Shown: positions 1 through 7,001 of the stretch, piece after piece
Layout: each line of letters opens with the position of its first letter
Numbering within the stretch: the first letter of the stretch is position 1
Assembly (NCBI RefSeq): GCF_020873875.1
Contig: NZ_JAHWGU010000025.1
Span: 1 to 64,000 of the forward strand
DNA length: 64,000 bases
Source of the DNA: Actinoplanes sp. DH11
Lineage (GTDB): Bacteria > Actinomycetota > Actinomycetes > Mycobacteriales > Micromonosporaceae
Direction: 5' to 3'
The notes under the pieces: generated by a model
The model's database searches: none
What the model saw: only the letters and a program-made list of their open reading frames with translations
What the model was told of the DNA's origin: nothing
Position numbers and translations under genes: made by a program

Positions 1-36
1 TGATCGGGCCGCCCGTCACACCGCGCGGCCCGATCA
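1..36. terminator. Perfect 12-bp inverted repeat, possible terminator
   Basis: Arms TGATCGGGCCGC (1-12) and GCGGCCCGATCA (25-36) are exact reverse complements around a 12-nt loop. No T-tract follows on either strand, so this is not a classical intrinsic terminator, but GC-rich stem-loops without a U-tract commonly lie at gene ends in actinomycetes. The gene it would serve lies to the left, outside the window. Confidence 0.4.
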
Positions 37-58
37 CGCCCTGTCCGGCCACGCCCGG

Positions 59-355
59 CTGTCAGCCACGGTCACAAAACCCGCCCCGGACCAGCCACCA
101 GTGACAGCCGACCAGGCCAGCTGTCAGCCACGGTCACAAAAACCGCCCCAGACCAGCCATGAGTGACAGCCAGCCAGGCCCAGCTGCCAGCCACGGTCCA
201 ACACAGCCCCGGACCAGCCACCAGTGACAGCCGACCGCGCCGGCTGTCAGCCACGGTCACCAAAACCGCCCCAGACCAGCCACCAGTGACAGCCGACCGC
301 GCCGGCTGTCAGCCACGGTCACCAAAACCGCCCCAGACCAGCCATGAGTGACAGC
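59..355. repeat. Five imperfect ~62-bp tandem repeats with internal hairpins
   Basis: Copies of a unit beginning near CTGTCAGCCACGGTCA start at 59, 121, 184, 244 and 306 (period 60-63 bp). At unit junctions the sequence is self-complementary: TGACAGCCG (225-233) pairs with CGGCTGTCA (241-249), and the same arms recur at 287-295 and 303-311; the first junction (102-127) keeps only 7 bp. No convincing protein is encoded in any frame. The units have no unique spacers, so this is a minisatellite-like array and not CRISPR. Confidence 0.85.
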
Positions 356-360
356 CGGCC

Positions 361-738
361 AGCGGGATTGGCCTGCGGCTCCCCTCCGTCCCACGCCCGG
401 CAGGTCGAAGGGCTGGGCGGGGTCCCTCTGCGCTACTGCCCTTGATCAGGGTCGGCCGATCTTGCGTCTACGGTCACCGGAACGCGTCCTTGACGACCAT
501 GAGCGGGAGCCAGTCGGCCGACCAGCGCATACGGTCGCCGGACCTCAACGAGCACGGCCACCGCTACGGCCACGGCCACGGCCACCGCCACTGTCGCGGC
601 CACCGCCACGGCCACTGTCGCGGCCGCGACCCGGCCGGCGCCGGCGCGTGTTGACGCACCACCCTGGCCCCACTGGACGCCGATTCCCCCGGCACATTCC
701 CGGAAACCCCGCGCACCACGCTCCCCGGAAAACACTTA
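361..738. other. Intergenic DNA with degenerate GGCCAC repeats, no gene seen
   Basis: No reading frame here has a ribosome site or recognisable protein. Bases 555-640 are low-complexity, built from GGCCAC and GCCACCGCCAC hexamer variants with CCACTGTCGCGGC occurring twice. From about 730 the base composition becomes clearly AT-richer, which marks the start of the promoter region of the cutinase gene. Confidence 0.6.
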
Positions 739-752
739 TGGGAGCGCTCCAA
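739..752. promoter_or_regulatory. CebR-type (LacI family) operator
   Basis: TGGGAGCGCTCCAA differs at one position from TGGGAGCGCTCCCA, the palindrome bound by the cellobiose-responsive LacI-family repressor CebR in Streptomyces (established knowledge). It sits in an AT-rich stretch about 205 bp upstream of the cutinase start with no gene in between. Control of the cutinase by a CebR-like repressor is inferred; no cebR homologue is adjacent. Confidence 0.6.
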
Positions 753-958
753 ATTCCATACAATGCTTTAAGATTATCGATGTCGCGCCCCGGAAAATCC
801 AATTTGCGCGATTCCTGGCCCGGTGTCCGGACCCCCGTCTCAGAACGCCGCAACCCCATTGTGATGTTCTTTGCCGTACCTCAAGAATCCATTCGCGAGT
901 GATGACGACCGAATCACGGTCGTCGCACTGTTCCCCCGATTCGACAGAGGAGACGGTC

Positions 959-1876
959 TTGTCCCCGAACACCGCAACACGCAAGCCCGCACGCCGTATC
1001 CGGCGTGCGCCGGCGATCGCCGGAGCGCTGGCCGCCGTGACGCTAGGTGCGGCCGCTGTCACCCTCATCCCGAACGCCGACGCGGCGACCGCGTCCTTCG
1101 AGAAGGGTCCGGCACCGTCCAACAGCAGCATCGAGGCGACCCGCGGTCCGTTCGCGGTCTCCCAGACGGCTGTCACCCGTACCGCAGCAAGCGGTTTCGG
1201 TGGCGGTGACATCTACTTCCCGACCGACACCAGCGCCGGCACGTTCGGCGCCGTGGTGATCGCACCCGGGTTCACCGCCCGTAAGTCCAGCATGGCCTGG
1301 CTGGCGCCGCGCATCGCCTCGCAGGGCTTCGTGGTCTTCAACATCGACACGACCACGACGTCCGACCAGCCTGCGAGCCGCGGCCGGCAGCTGCTCGCGG
1401 CCGCCGACTTCCTGACCAAGAACAGCAGCGTGCGGACCCGGGTCGACGCCACGCGGGTGGCCGTGATGGGTCACTCGATGGGTGGTGGCGGCACCCTGGA
1501 GGCGGCGAAGAGCCGGCCGTCGCTGCAGGCCGCGATCCCGCTGACCCCGTGGAACGTCACCAAGTCGTTCCGGACGAACGCCGTGCCGACGCTGATCATC
1601 GGCGCCGAGAACGACACGGTGGCGTCGGTGCGCAGCCACTCGGAGCCGTTCTTCCAGAGCCTGCCGGCGTCGCCGGGCAAGGCGTACCTGGAGCTCAACG
1701 GCGCCAGCCACTTCGCCCCTAACACGCCGAACACCACGATCGCGAAGTTCAGCATCTCCTGGCTGAAGCTGTTCGTGGACAACGACACCCGCTACAAGCA
1801 GTTCGTCTGCCCCGGCCCCGGCACCAGCACGGCCGTCCAGGAGTACCGCAACACCTGCGACAACTTCACACTCTGA
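959..1876 (+). CDS. Secreted cutinase / PET-hydrolase-like polyester esterase
   Basis: An exported alpha/beta hydrolase of the actinobacterial cutinase family, which cleaves ester bonds in cutin, triglycerides and aromatic polyesters such as PET. The TTG start at 959 is chosen because AGAGGAG lies at 946-952 and the protein then opens with a basic Sec-type signal peptide (residues ~1-41); an in-frame GTG at 899 would add 20 residues and lacks a good site. The catalytic triad is Ser173 (GHSMGGGG), Asp219 (AENDT) and His251 (ASHFAPN). LTPWN, FVDNDTRY and the C-terminal two-cysteine tail (CPGP...NTC) match Thermobifida cutinases closely. The oxyanion-hole aromatic is Phe (APGFTAR) where Thermobifida has Tyr. 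Family assignment is very secure; activity on PET is inference. Confidence 0.93.
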   Translation: MSPNTATRKPARRIRRAPAIAGALAAVTLGAAAVTLIPNADAATASFEKGPAPSNSSIEATRGPFAVSQTAVTRTAASGFGGGDIYFPTDTSAGTFGAVVIAPGFTARKSSMAWLAPRIASQGFVVFNIDTTTTSDQPASRGRQLLAAADFLTKNSSVRTRVDATRVAVMGHSMGGGGTLEAAKSRPSLQAAIPLTPWNVTKSFRTNAVPTLIIGAENDTVASVRSHSEPFFQSLPASPGKAYLELNGASHFAPNTPNTTIAKFSISWLKLFVDNDTRYKQFVCPGPGTSTAVQEYRNTCDNFTL

Positions 1877-2441
1877 CAGGTTCGGCTGCCGGGAGCAGGG
1901 CTCGCAGGGCCGGCTCGGCCAGGTGGAAGTCCACTCCCGGCATGCCGAGCAGTTCGCTGTGCACGACCGATTCGATCAGACGGACATAGAGGTACGCACG
2001 ACGGCGCAGATCGGTCTCGTCACCACCGGTCAGCCCCGACTCCCGGAAGATCTCCAGTTGCGCGGCCACCGCCTTGGCCTGCACCTCCGTGACCGGAGTG
2101 ATCAGCACGCGTGCCGCGGTGTGCGGTTCCGCCGCGACGAACTCCCGCAGCTGCTGTGCCGTGCACATCAGCTCGGCGAACTGGCGGGACACCGCGATGA
2201 CCCGGTCCGCTCCGTGACCCTCCGCTTCTTCGCGGGCCTCGTCGAGCAGCAGCCGGCCGATCGCCCAGAAGACTTCGCCGAGCAGCGCGTCCCGGCTGCC
2301 GACCGCCCGATAGAGAGTGGCCCGGCTGATCGCCAATTCCTCGGCCAGAAGGTCCATGTCGAGCCCGGAATGATGCAAGTAGTGCATCACCGCTCCGCGC
2401 AACAGAACCTTCGGCTCAATGACACGCCGCCCCGCAGGCAA
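1866..2441 (-). CDS. TetR-family regulator, QsdR-like
   Basis: A 191-residue TetR-type repressor: the N-terminal helix-turn-helix (about residues 28-50, SRATLYRAVGSRDALL) is followed by an all-helical ligand domain resembling the QsdR group. It is transcribed divergently from the flavin monooxygenase at 2577, the usual arrangement for a TetR repressor and its target, and shares a 135-bp intergenic region with it. Its last 11 bp overlap the 3' end of the convergent cutinase gene. The ligand is unknown. QsdR relatives were named from a lactone-degradation locus, but nothing here shows a lactone substrate. Confidence 0.85.
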   Translation of the reverse strand: MPAGRRVIEPKVLLRGAVMHYLHHSGLDMDLLAEELAISRATLYRAVGSRDALLGEVFWAIGRLLLDEAREEAEGHGADRVIAVSRQFAELMCTAQQLREFVAAEPHTAARVLITPVTEVQAKAVAAQLEIFRESGLTGGDETDLRRRAYLYVRLIESVVHSELLGMPGVDFHLAEPALRALLPAAEPVRV

Positions 2442-2540
2442 TGCGAACCCCTTATTTTGACGATCCGATTTCCTTGGGTACGGATTTCCGGCCGCCCCGG
2501 TTCAATTATGGCAGCGGGAATTTCGCGGAGTACCCTTCGG

Positions 2541-2560
2541 TTGCTTGACATAGCAAGCAA
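2541..2560. promoter_or_regulatory. Inverted repeat upstream of monooxygenase, possible TetR operator
   Basis: TTGCTT (2541-2546) and AAGCAA (2555-2560) form a 6-bp inverted repeat with an 8-bp spacer, lying just before the AGGAGG ribosome site of the monooxygenase and within the region shared with the TetR gene. Binding is inferred from position only. Confidence 0.4.
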
Positions 2561-2576
2561 TGGCAGGAGGGCCGGG

Positions 2577-3770
2577 ATGACCCGCGAGGCGGAAGTGATC
2601 GTGATCGGGGCCGGGCAGGCCGGACTCTCCGCCGCCCATCACCTCCAGCGCCGCGGCATCGGCCCGTTCGCCGTGCTCGACGCCGAGACCGGCCCAGGCG
2701 GCGCCTGGCAGCACCGCTGGCCCTCGCTGCGGATGGCGACCGTCAACGGCATCTTCGACCTGCCCGGCATGCCGAAGCCGGAGATCGATCCCGCGGAGCC
2801 GAGCAGCGTCGCGATCCCCCGGTACTTCGCCGCCTACGAGAAGGCCTTCCAGCTGCCGATCCTGCGCCCGGTCCGGGTCCGGTCCGTCCACCGCGCCGAC
2901 GAACACCCTGCCGATGGACACCTCGCCGGCCGACACCCCGCCGACGGACACCTTGCAGGCGGACACCCCGCCGACGGACACCCTGCGGACGGACACCCCG
3001 CCGGCGACGCGGTCTCCGGCCTGGCCGGCGACGACCGGCTCCTCGTCCGCACCGACCACGGCGACTGGCTGACCCGGGCCGTGATCAACGCGACCGGGAC
3101 CTGGACCAACCCGCTGCGGCCCGGCTATCCCGGCGCGGACACCTTCCGGGGGCGTCAGCTGCACACCCAGGAGTACGACGACGCGAGCTCGTTCGCCGGA
3201 CGGCGCGTGGCGATCGTCGGCGGTGGCATCTCCGCCGTCCAGCTGCTCGAGGAGATCTCCCGGGTCGCCACCACCTTCTGGTACACCCGGCGGGAACCGG
3301 TCTTCCTCGACGCCTTCCGCAGCGAGCAGGAAGGGCGAGCCACCGTCGCGAAGGTCACCGCCGACGTCGAGGCGGGGCGTCCGTCCGCCAGCGTGGTGAG
3401 CTACACCGGCCTGATCTGGACCGACTACGCCCGCGCGGCCCGGGATCGCGGCGCGCTGGTGCGCCGGCCGATGTTCACGGCGATCGAGCCGTACGGGGTG
3501 CGCGAGGCCGACGGCACCCTGACCGAGGTCGACGTGATCCTCTGGGCCACCGGCTTCCGGGCCGCCCTGGCCCACCTGGATCCGCTCGGGCTGCGCGGCC
3601 CGCTCGGTGGCATCCCGATGCGCGGCACCCAGGTCGCCGCCGAACCACGCGTCCACCTGATCGGTTTCGGACCGTCCCAGTCCACCATCGGTGCCAACCG
3701 GGCCGGCCGCGAGGCCGTCGCCACGCTGAGCCGGACCGTGCTGCGGCCGGCCGCCGAGGTTTCCCGGTGA
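2577..3770 (+). CDS. Flavin-containing monooxygenase / NAD(P)-binding oxidoreductase
   Basis: A 397-residue two-dinucleotide-domain flavoprotein. The FAD Rossmann motif is near residue 9 (VIGAGQAGLSAA) and the NAD(P)H motif is VGGGISAVQ in the middle, with the late WATGF signature of Baeyer-Villiger/FMO-type enzymes. It should use FAD and NAD(P)H to oxygenate a small organic substrate that cannot be named. The ATG at 2577 follows AGGAGG by 7 nt; the open frame continues upstream but is non-coding there. Residues ~107-141 are an unusual His-rich pentapeptide repeat between the FAD-domain segments, absent from typical relatives. It is divergent from the QsdR-like regulator. Confidence 0.85.
   Translation: MTREAEVIVIGAGQAGLSAAHHLQRRGIGPFAVLDAETGPGGAWQHRWPSLRMATVNGIFDLPGMPKPEIDPAEPSSVAIPRYFAAYEKAFQLPILRPVRVRSVHRADEHPADGHLAGRHPADGHLAGGHPADGHPADGHPAGDAVSGLAGDDRLLVRTDHGDWLTRAVINATGTWTNPLRPGYPGADTFRGRQLHTQEYDDASSFAGRRVAIVGGGISAVQLLEEISRVATTFWYTRREPVFLDAFRSEQEGRATVAKVTADVEAGRPSASVVSYTGLIWTDYARAARDRGALVRRPMFTAIEPYGVREADGTLTEVDVILWATGFRAALAHLDPLGLRGPLGGIPMRGTQVAAEPRVHLIGFGPSQSTIGANRAGREAVATLSRTVLRPAAEVSR
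2895..2999 (+). repeat. Seven 15-bp in-frame repeats coding a His-rich insert
   Basis: Seven tandem 15-bp units of the type GCCGACGGACACCCC encode pentapeptides of the form A-(D/G)-x-H-(P/L): ADEHP, ADGHL, AGRHP, ADGHL, AGGHP, ADGHP, ADGHP. Because the unit length is a multiple of three, copy-number change would keep the flavoprotein in frame. The insert probably forms an exposed, possibly metal-binding loop (inference). Confidence 0.85.
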
Positions 3771-3854
3771 ACACCGCGGGCTCGCGCCACACGACCCGGT
3801 GATTTACGGGCGGGCGACGTACTGATCTAGTCCCATAACAACTAGTCTCACGAC

Positions 3855-4076
3855 GTGTACAAACCGGTTCTGATGAGCAGTGGCGAGATCCGTACCCGTC
3901 TGCGGGTGTCCCGTCAGCGGATCTATCAGATCGTCGCCCACCCGGGTTTCCCGCCGCCCTACCAGGTGCTCAAGCTGGGCAAGCTCTGGGACTCCGCCGA
4001 AGTGGAGGCCTGGATCAGGCGGCACCGGCCCGCCCTGGCCGAAGCACCGCACCCGCCGGACCGGCCGGAGCCGTGA
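3855..4076 (+). CDS. AlpA/excisionase-like helix-turn-helix protein
   Basis: A 73-residue protein with one winged-helix-type DNA-binding motif: GEIRTRLRVSRQRIYQIVAH is the HTH and KLWDSAEVEAWIRRH the wing and final helix, as in AlpA/MerR-like excisionase regulators. It starts at GTG 3855, or at ATG 3873 which keeps the whole HTH. CTAGTC direct repeats at 3827 and 3842 lie immediately upstream and could be an autoregulatory site. No integrase, attachment site or phage gene is nearby, so it is more likely a free-standing transcriptional regulator than an excisionase. Confidence 0.75.
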   Translation: MYKPVLMSSGEIRTRLRVSRQRIYQIVAHPGFPPPYQVLKLGKLWDSAEVEAWIRRHRPALAEAPHPPDRPEP

Positions 4077-4116
4077 CTACCCAAGCCCATGCCCGCCCGC
4101 GAGCGACGCGGATCAG

Positions 4117-4215
4117 GGCCGGAAAGAATGCGGCCCAGGCCGGGAAGACGGCGGCTCCGGCCGGAAAAGTGCGGCGAAGGCTGGGAAGAGGGCGGCTCAG
4201 GCCGGGAAGAGGCGG
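4117..4215. repeat. Five degenerate 21-bp tandem repeats
   Basis: Units beginning GGCCGG(G/A)AAG start at 4117, 4138, 4159, 4179 and 4200 (20-21 bp each). The array covers the end of the small minus-strand gene (its stop codon is at 4197-4199, inside unit four) and the space between it and the convergent AlpA-like gene. Confidence 0.75.
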
Positions 4216-4364
4216 TCGTGGGTGACGCGGTCGACGGCGGCCTCGCCGGTCAGCTCGACCCGGTGTGCCGGATTGGCGTGGTAGTGCCGCAGGGCGCGAT
4301 GAACCACTGTCACGTCGGAGTCCAGCCAGGGGCCGCGGACGGCCAGGAACGGGATCAGGCGCAT
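4197..4364 (-). CDS. Small unknown protein translationally coupled to ABC exporter
   Basis: A 55-residue frame starts with ATG 3 bp after the TAA stop of the ABC exporter (TAAGGCATG on the minus strand) and ends at TGA 4197. It begins MRLIPFLAVRGPW and ends DRLFPA. It has no membrane segment, signal peptide or family I recognise. The tight spacing, AAGG upstream and actinomycete codon use argue that it is translated by coupling with the exporter. It might be an accessory subunit or simply an uncharacterised tail gene; no function is assigned. Confidence 0.55.
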   Translation of the reverse strand: MRLIPFLAVRGPWLDSDVTVVHRALRHYHANPAHRVELTGEAAVDRVTHDRLFPA

Positions 4365-4367
4365 GCC

Positions 4368-6152
4368 TTACACCGCTGCCGGCTGGTCGGGGGCGAGGTG
4401 GAGCGCGTCGGTCGCCGGTTGGTCGGCGGCTATCCGGAGGGCTTCCACCAGGCGGCGGTAGAGGTCGTCGGAGGCGTACAGCTGGGTGTGGGTGCCCTGG
4501 GCCCGGATCCGGCCCTCGTCCATCACGATGATGCGGTCGGCGTCGAGGACGGTGGAGAGGCGGTGGGCGATCGTCACGACGGCGCCGGTGGCGGCCCGGG
4601 TGCGGATGCAGTCCTGGACGGCGGCTTCGGTGAGGCCGTCGACCTGGGCGGTGGCCTCGTCGAGCAGCAGCACGTCGGGGGTGCGCAGCAGGGCCCGGGC
4701 CAGGGCGATCCGCTGGCGCTGGCCGCCGGAGACGCCGGTGGAGGTCAGGGACGTGTCCAGGCCGTCGGGCAGTTCGTCGATCTTGTCGTCGAGGCGGACG
4801 GACCGCAGCACGGCGCGCAGCTCGTCGTCGGTGGCGTCGGGGTGGGTGAAGCGCAGGTTGTCGCGGATGGTGCCGGGCACCACCGGGGTCTCCTGCTCGA
4901 CGTAGGCCAGCCGGGACCGGACCTCCTCGTGCGTCCACCGCGCGTAGGGGCGGCCGTCGAGCAGGATCTGGCCGCGCTCGGGTTCGAGGAAGCGCAGCAG
5001 CAGGGAGAAGAGCGTGGTCTTGCCGGCGCCGGACGGACCGACGACCGCGGTGTGACCCTGCCGGGGGATCTCCAGGTCGATGCCGTCGACGGCGTGCGGG
5101 GCGTCCGGGCCGTACCGCGCGGTGACGCCCCGCAGGGCCAGGATCGGACCGTTCGCGCCGGAGTCGCCGCCCGCCGTTGCCGGGCTGCCGCCGCTGTGCG
5201 GTTCGAGCGCGATGCTGTCCAGTTCGTTGATCCGCCCGGCGGCGGCGATGCCGGCCTGCAGGGCGGTCAGGTTCTGGGTGAGTTCGCTGATCGGGCCCAT
5301 CAGCTGGAACACGTAGAGCAGGAACGCGACCAGGCTGGAGACTTCGAGCAGGCCGGCGTTGGCGCGCCACGCGCCGACGCCGAGGATCACGATGATCGCC
5401 ATGTTGATGCCGGCGAAGGACGTCGTCCAGACCACTGCCGCGACCTTGGCGGCCCGCACGCTGTGCGCGGCGGCGTCGCGCGCGTTACCCACGATCTGGT
5501 CACTCTGGCGGGCTTCGGCCCGGCTTGCCTTGACCGTACGGATGGCCCGCAACGATCCTTCCAGGTTGGCCCCGAGCTTGCCGACTGCCTCCTGTGCAGC
5601 GGTCTGCGCCACTCCGATCCTGGGCAGCAGCATCGCCATCAGCACCGCGATCACGACGACGGCGCCGAGGGTGCAGGCGAGCAGGGTCAGGTCGAGCACG
5701 GCCATCAGGATCAGGGTGCCGATCAGGCCGATCCCGGCGTTGATCAGGCCGATGATGCTGCTCGACGCCTCGTGCAGCAGACCGGTGTCCGAGGTGACGC
5801 GAGTGACCAGTTCGCCGGTGGGCCGGGCCTGGAGGTCACCGACGCGGGCCCGGAAGTAACGGCCGATGATCGAGGCCCGGGCGTCCAGCACGATGCGTTC
5901 GGCGAGGGTACCGAGCAGGATCCACTGCCAGAGGGTGATGACCGCGCCGACGACGACGAGGCCGGCGAGCACGGCGATCGGGCGGGCCAGGTCGACGCCG
6001 CCGCTGAAGCTGTCGAGCACCCACTTGGTGACCATCGGGGTGGCGAGGCCGGCGGCGTTGCCGACGAGGCCGAGGACGAGGCCGAGGAGCATGGTGCGCC
6101 GGTGCGGGCGCAGCACGGCGAGAAGGGTTCCCAGTCTCGTGGTATCCGACAT
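4368..6152 (-). CDS. ABC exporter, fused membrane and ATPase domains
   Basis: A 594-residue half-transporter of the multidrug/lipid exporter type that would dimerise in the membrane. Residues ~1-315 hold six hydrophobic helices; the C-terminal ATPase shows Walker A (GPSGAGKTT), signature (VSGGQRQR), Walker B (VLLLDEATA) and the switch histidine (TIAHRLST). It is divergent from a TetR regulator and its start codon lies one base from a 32-bp palindrome, so repression by that TetR with release by a transported drug or metabolite is likely. A 55-residue gene follows 3 bp downstream. Substrate unknown. Confidence 0.93.
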   Translation of the reverse strand: MSDTTRLGTLLAVLRPHRRTMLLGLVLGLVGNAAGLATPMVTKWVLDSFSGGVDLARPIAVLAGLVVVGAVITLWQWILLGTLAERIVLDARASIIGRYFRARVGDLQARPTGELVTRVTSDTGLLHEASSSIIGLINAGIGLIGTLILMAVLDLTLLACTLGAVVVIAVLMAMLLPRIGVAQTAAQEAVGKLGANLEGSLRAIRTVKASRAEARQSDQIVGNARDAAAHSVRAAKVAAVVWTTSFAGINMAIIVILGVGAWRANAGLLEVSSLVAFLLYVFQLMGPISELTQNLTALQAGIAAAGRINELDSIALEPHSGGSPATAGGDSGANGPILALRGVTARYGPDAPHAVDGIDLEIPRQGHTAVVGPSGAGKTTLFSLLLRFLEPERGQILLDGRPYARWTHEEVRSRLAYVEQETPVVPGTIRDNLRFTHPDATDDELRAVLRSVRLDDKIDELPDGLDTSLTSTGVSGGQRQRIALARALLRTPDVLLLDEATAQVDGLTEAAVQDCIRTRAATGAVVTIAHRLSTVLDADRIIVMDEGRIRAQGTHTQLYASDDLYRRLVEALRIAADQPATDALHLAPDQPAAV

Positions 6153-6153
6153 A

Positions 6154-6185
6154 CCCAGAGTGGAACACTAATGTTCCATTCTGGG
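6154..6185. promoter_or_regulatory. 32-bp palindromic operator between exporter and TetR
   Basis: CCCAGAGTGGAACA (6154-6167) and TGTTCCATTCTGGG (6172-6185) are 14-bp arms with one mismatch around CTAA; the inner 7 bp of each arm match perfectly. It abuts the exporter start codon (6150-6152) and lies 19 bp before the TetR ATG, where a bound dimer would block both promoters. Size and symmetry are typical of a TetR operator. Confidence 0.85.
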
Positions 6186-6204
6186 CAAGCGTTATTCTGT
6201 GCCA

Positions 6205-6858
6205 ATGACCACCGCCCCGACCGGCAGCCGCGCACGGACCCGGCAGGCGATCCTGGACGCCGCTATCACGATCCTGTCCCGCAACCCGGCCGCGTCGCTG
6301 GGTGAGGTGGCCGCCGCGGCCGACGTCGGCCGCACCACCCTGCACCGCTACTTCCCCGAGCGCGGCGACCTGGTCGCCGCGATGCAGGCCGAGGCGGAGT
6401 CCCGGCTCGTGCGGGCCCGCCTCCGGGCCCGGATCGCTGACGACACCGGCGCCGACGCGGTGCGCCGGCTCTGCCAGGAGTACTTCGACCTCGGCGACGT
6501 GCTATCCCTGCTCTTCCGCGACCAGGGGCCCGGCGACCAGGGACCCGGCGACTCCGCGGAACCGGCACACGACAAGGACAACAAGGACGACAAGACCGAC
6601 AAGCACGGCCAGAACGACCACGACGACGAGAACGGCCCGGGCGGCTCCTGCGACCCCGAGTTCGCCGCGATGGTCCGGCGCGGCTACGCCGACGGCAGCA
6701 TCGACCCGGACCTTCCGCCGGACTGGGTGCAGAGCCTGATCTGGTCCCAGCTCTACGCGGGCTGGAGTTATCTGGCCGAGCCCGGCGCCTCCCGGCACGA
6801 GGTGCTGCGGCTGGTCCTGCGCAGCGTCGAGGGCGCGGTGCGGCCGCTACGGCGCTGA
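6205..6858 (+). CDS. TetR-family regulator of the ABC exporter
   Basis: A 217-residue TetR-type repressor. The N-terminal HTH (LGEVAAAADVGRTTLHRYFPERGDLVAA) is clear. The ATG at 6205 is preceded six bases earlier by TATTCT, a possible -10, so the message may be leaderless. Residues ~115-145 are a very polar insert rich in Asp, Lys, His and Asn (DKDNKDDKTDKHGQNDHDD), unusual in this family and probably an exposed disordered loop between ligand-domain helices. It most likely represses itself and the divergent exporter through the 32-bp palindrome. Confidence 0.88.
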   Translation: MTTAPTGSRARTRQAILDAAITILSRNPAASLGEVAAAADVGRTTLHRYFPERGDLVAAMQAEAESRLVRARLRARIADDTGADAVRRLCQEYFDLGDVLSLLFRDQGPGDQGPGDSAEPAHDKDNKDDKTDKHGQNDHDDENGPGGSCDPEFAAMVRRGYADGSIDPDLPPDWVQSLIWSQLYAGWSYLAEPGASRHEVLRLVLRSVEGAVRPLRR

Positions 6859-7001
6859 GCCGGGCCCCCCGCTATCGGGAAACGGCAGCCGGCCTGGGAA
6901 GGGGAGATGAATATTCATCGGATTCTTGATAGCTTCCCCCTTCCAGTCCGTGCTGGTCGCACAACCGGCCGGTGTCCCCGGCTGAGCCGAAGGTGGTCGA
7001 A

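Noticed and set aside
59-355. CRISPR array
   Set aside because: The whole 62-bp unit is repeated with scattered changes; there are no unique spacers and no cas genes.
1923-2576. N-terminal extension of the flavin monooxygenase
   Set aside because: It is antisense of the TetR gene; the FAD motif begins properly after ATG 2577 with AGGAGG upstream.
2895-2999. Signature of a separate metal-binding gene
   Set aside because: The His-rich units are in frame with, and flanked by, a standard flavoprotein.
4089-6305. 738-codon plus-strand open frame
   Set aside because: It is antisense of the ABC exporter; composition is the mirror of a real gene and no family is recognisable.
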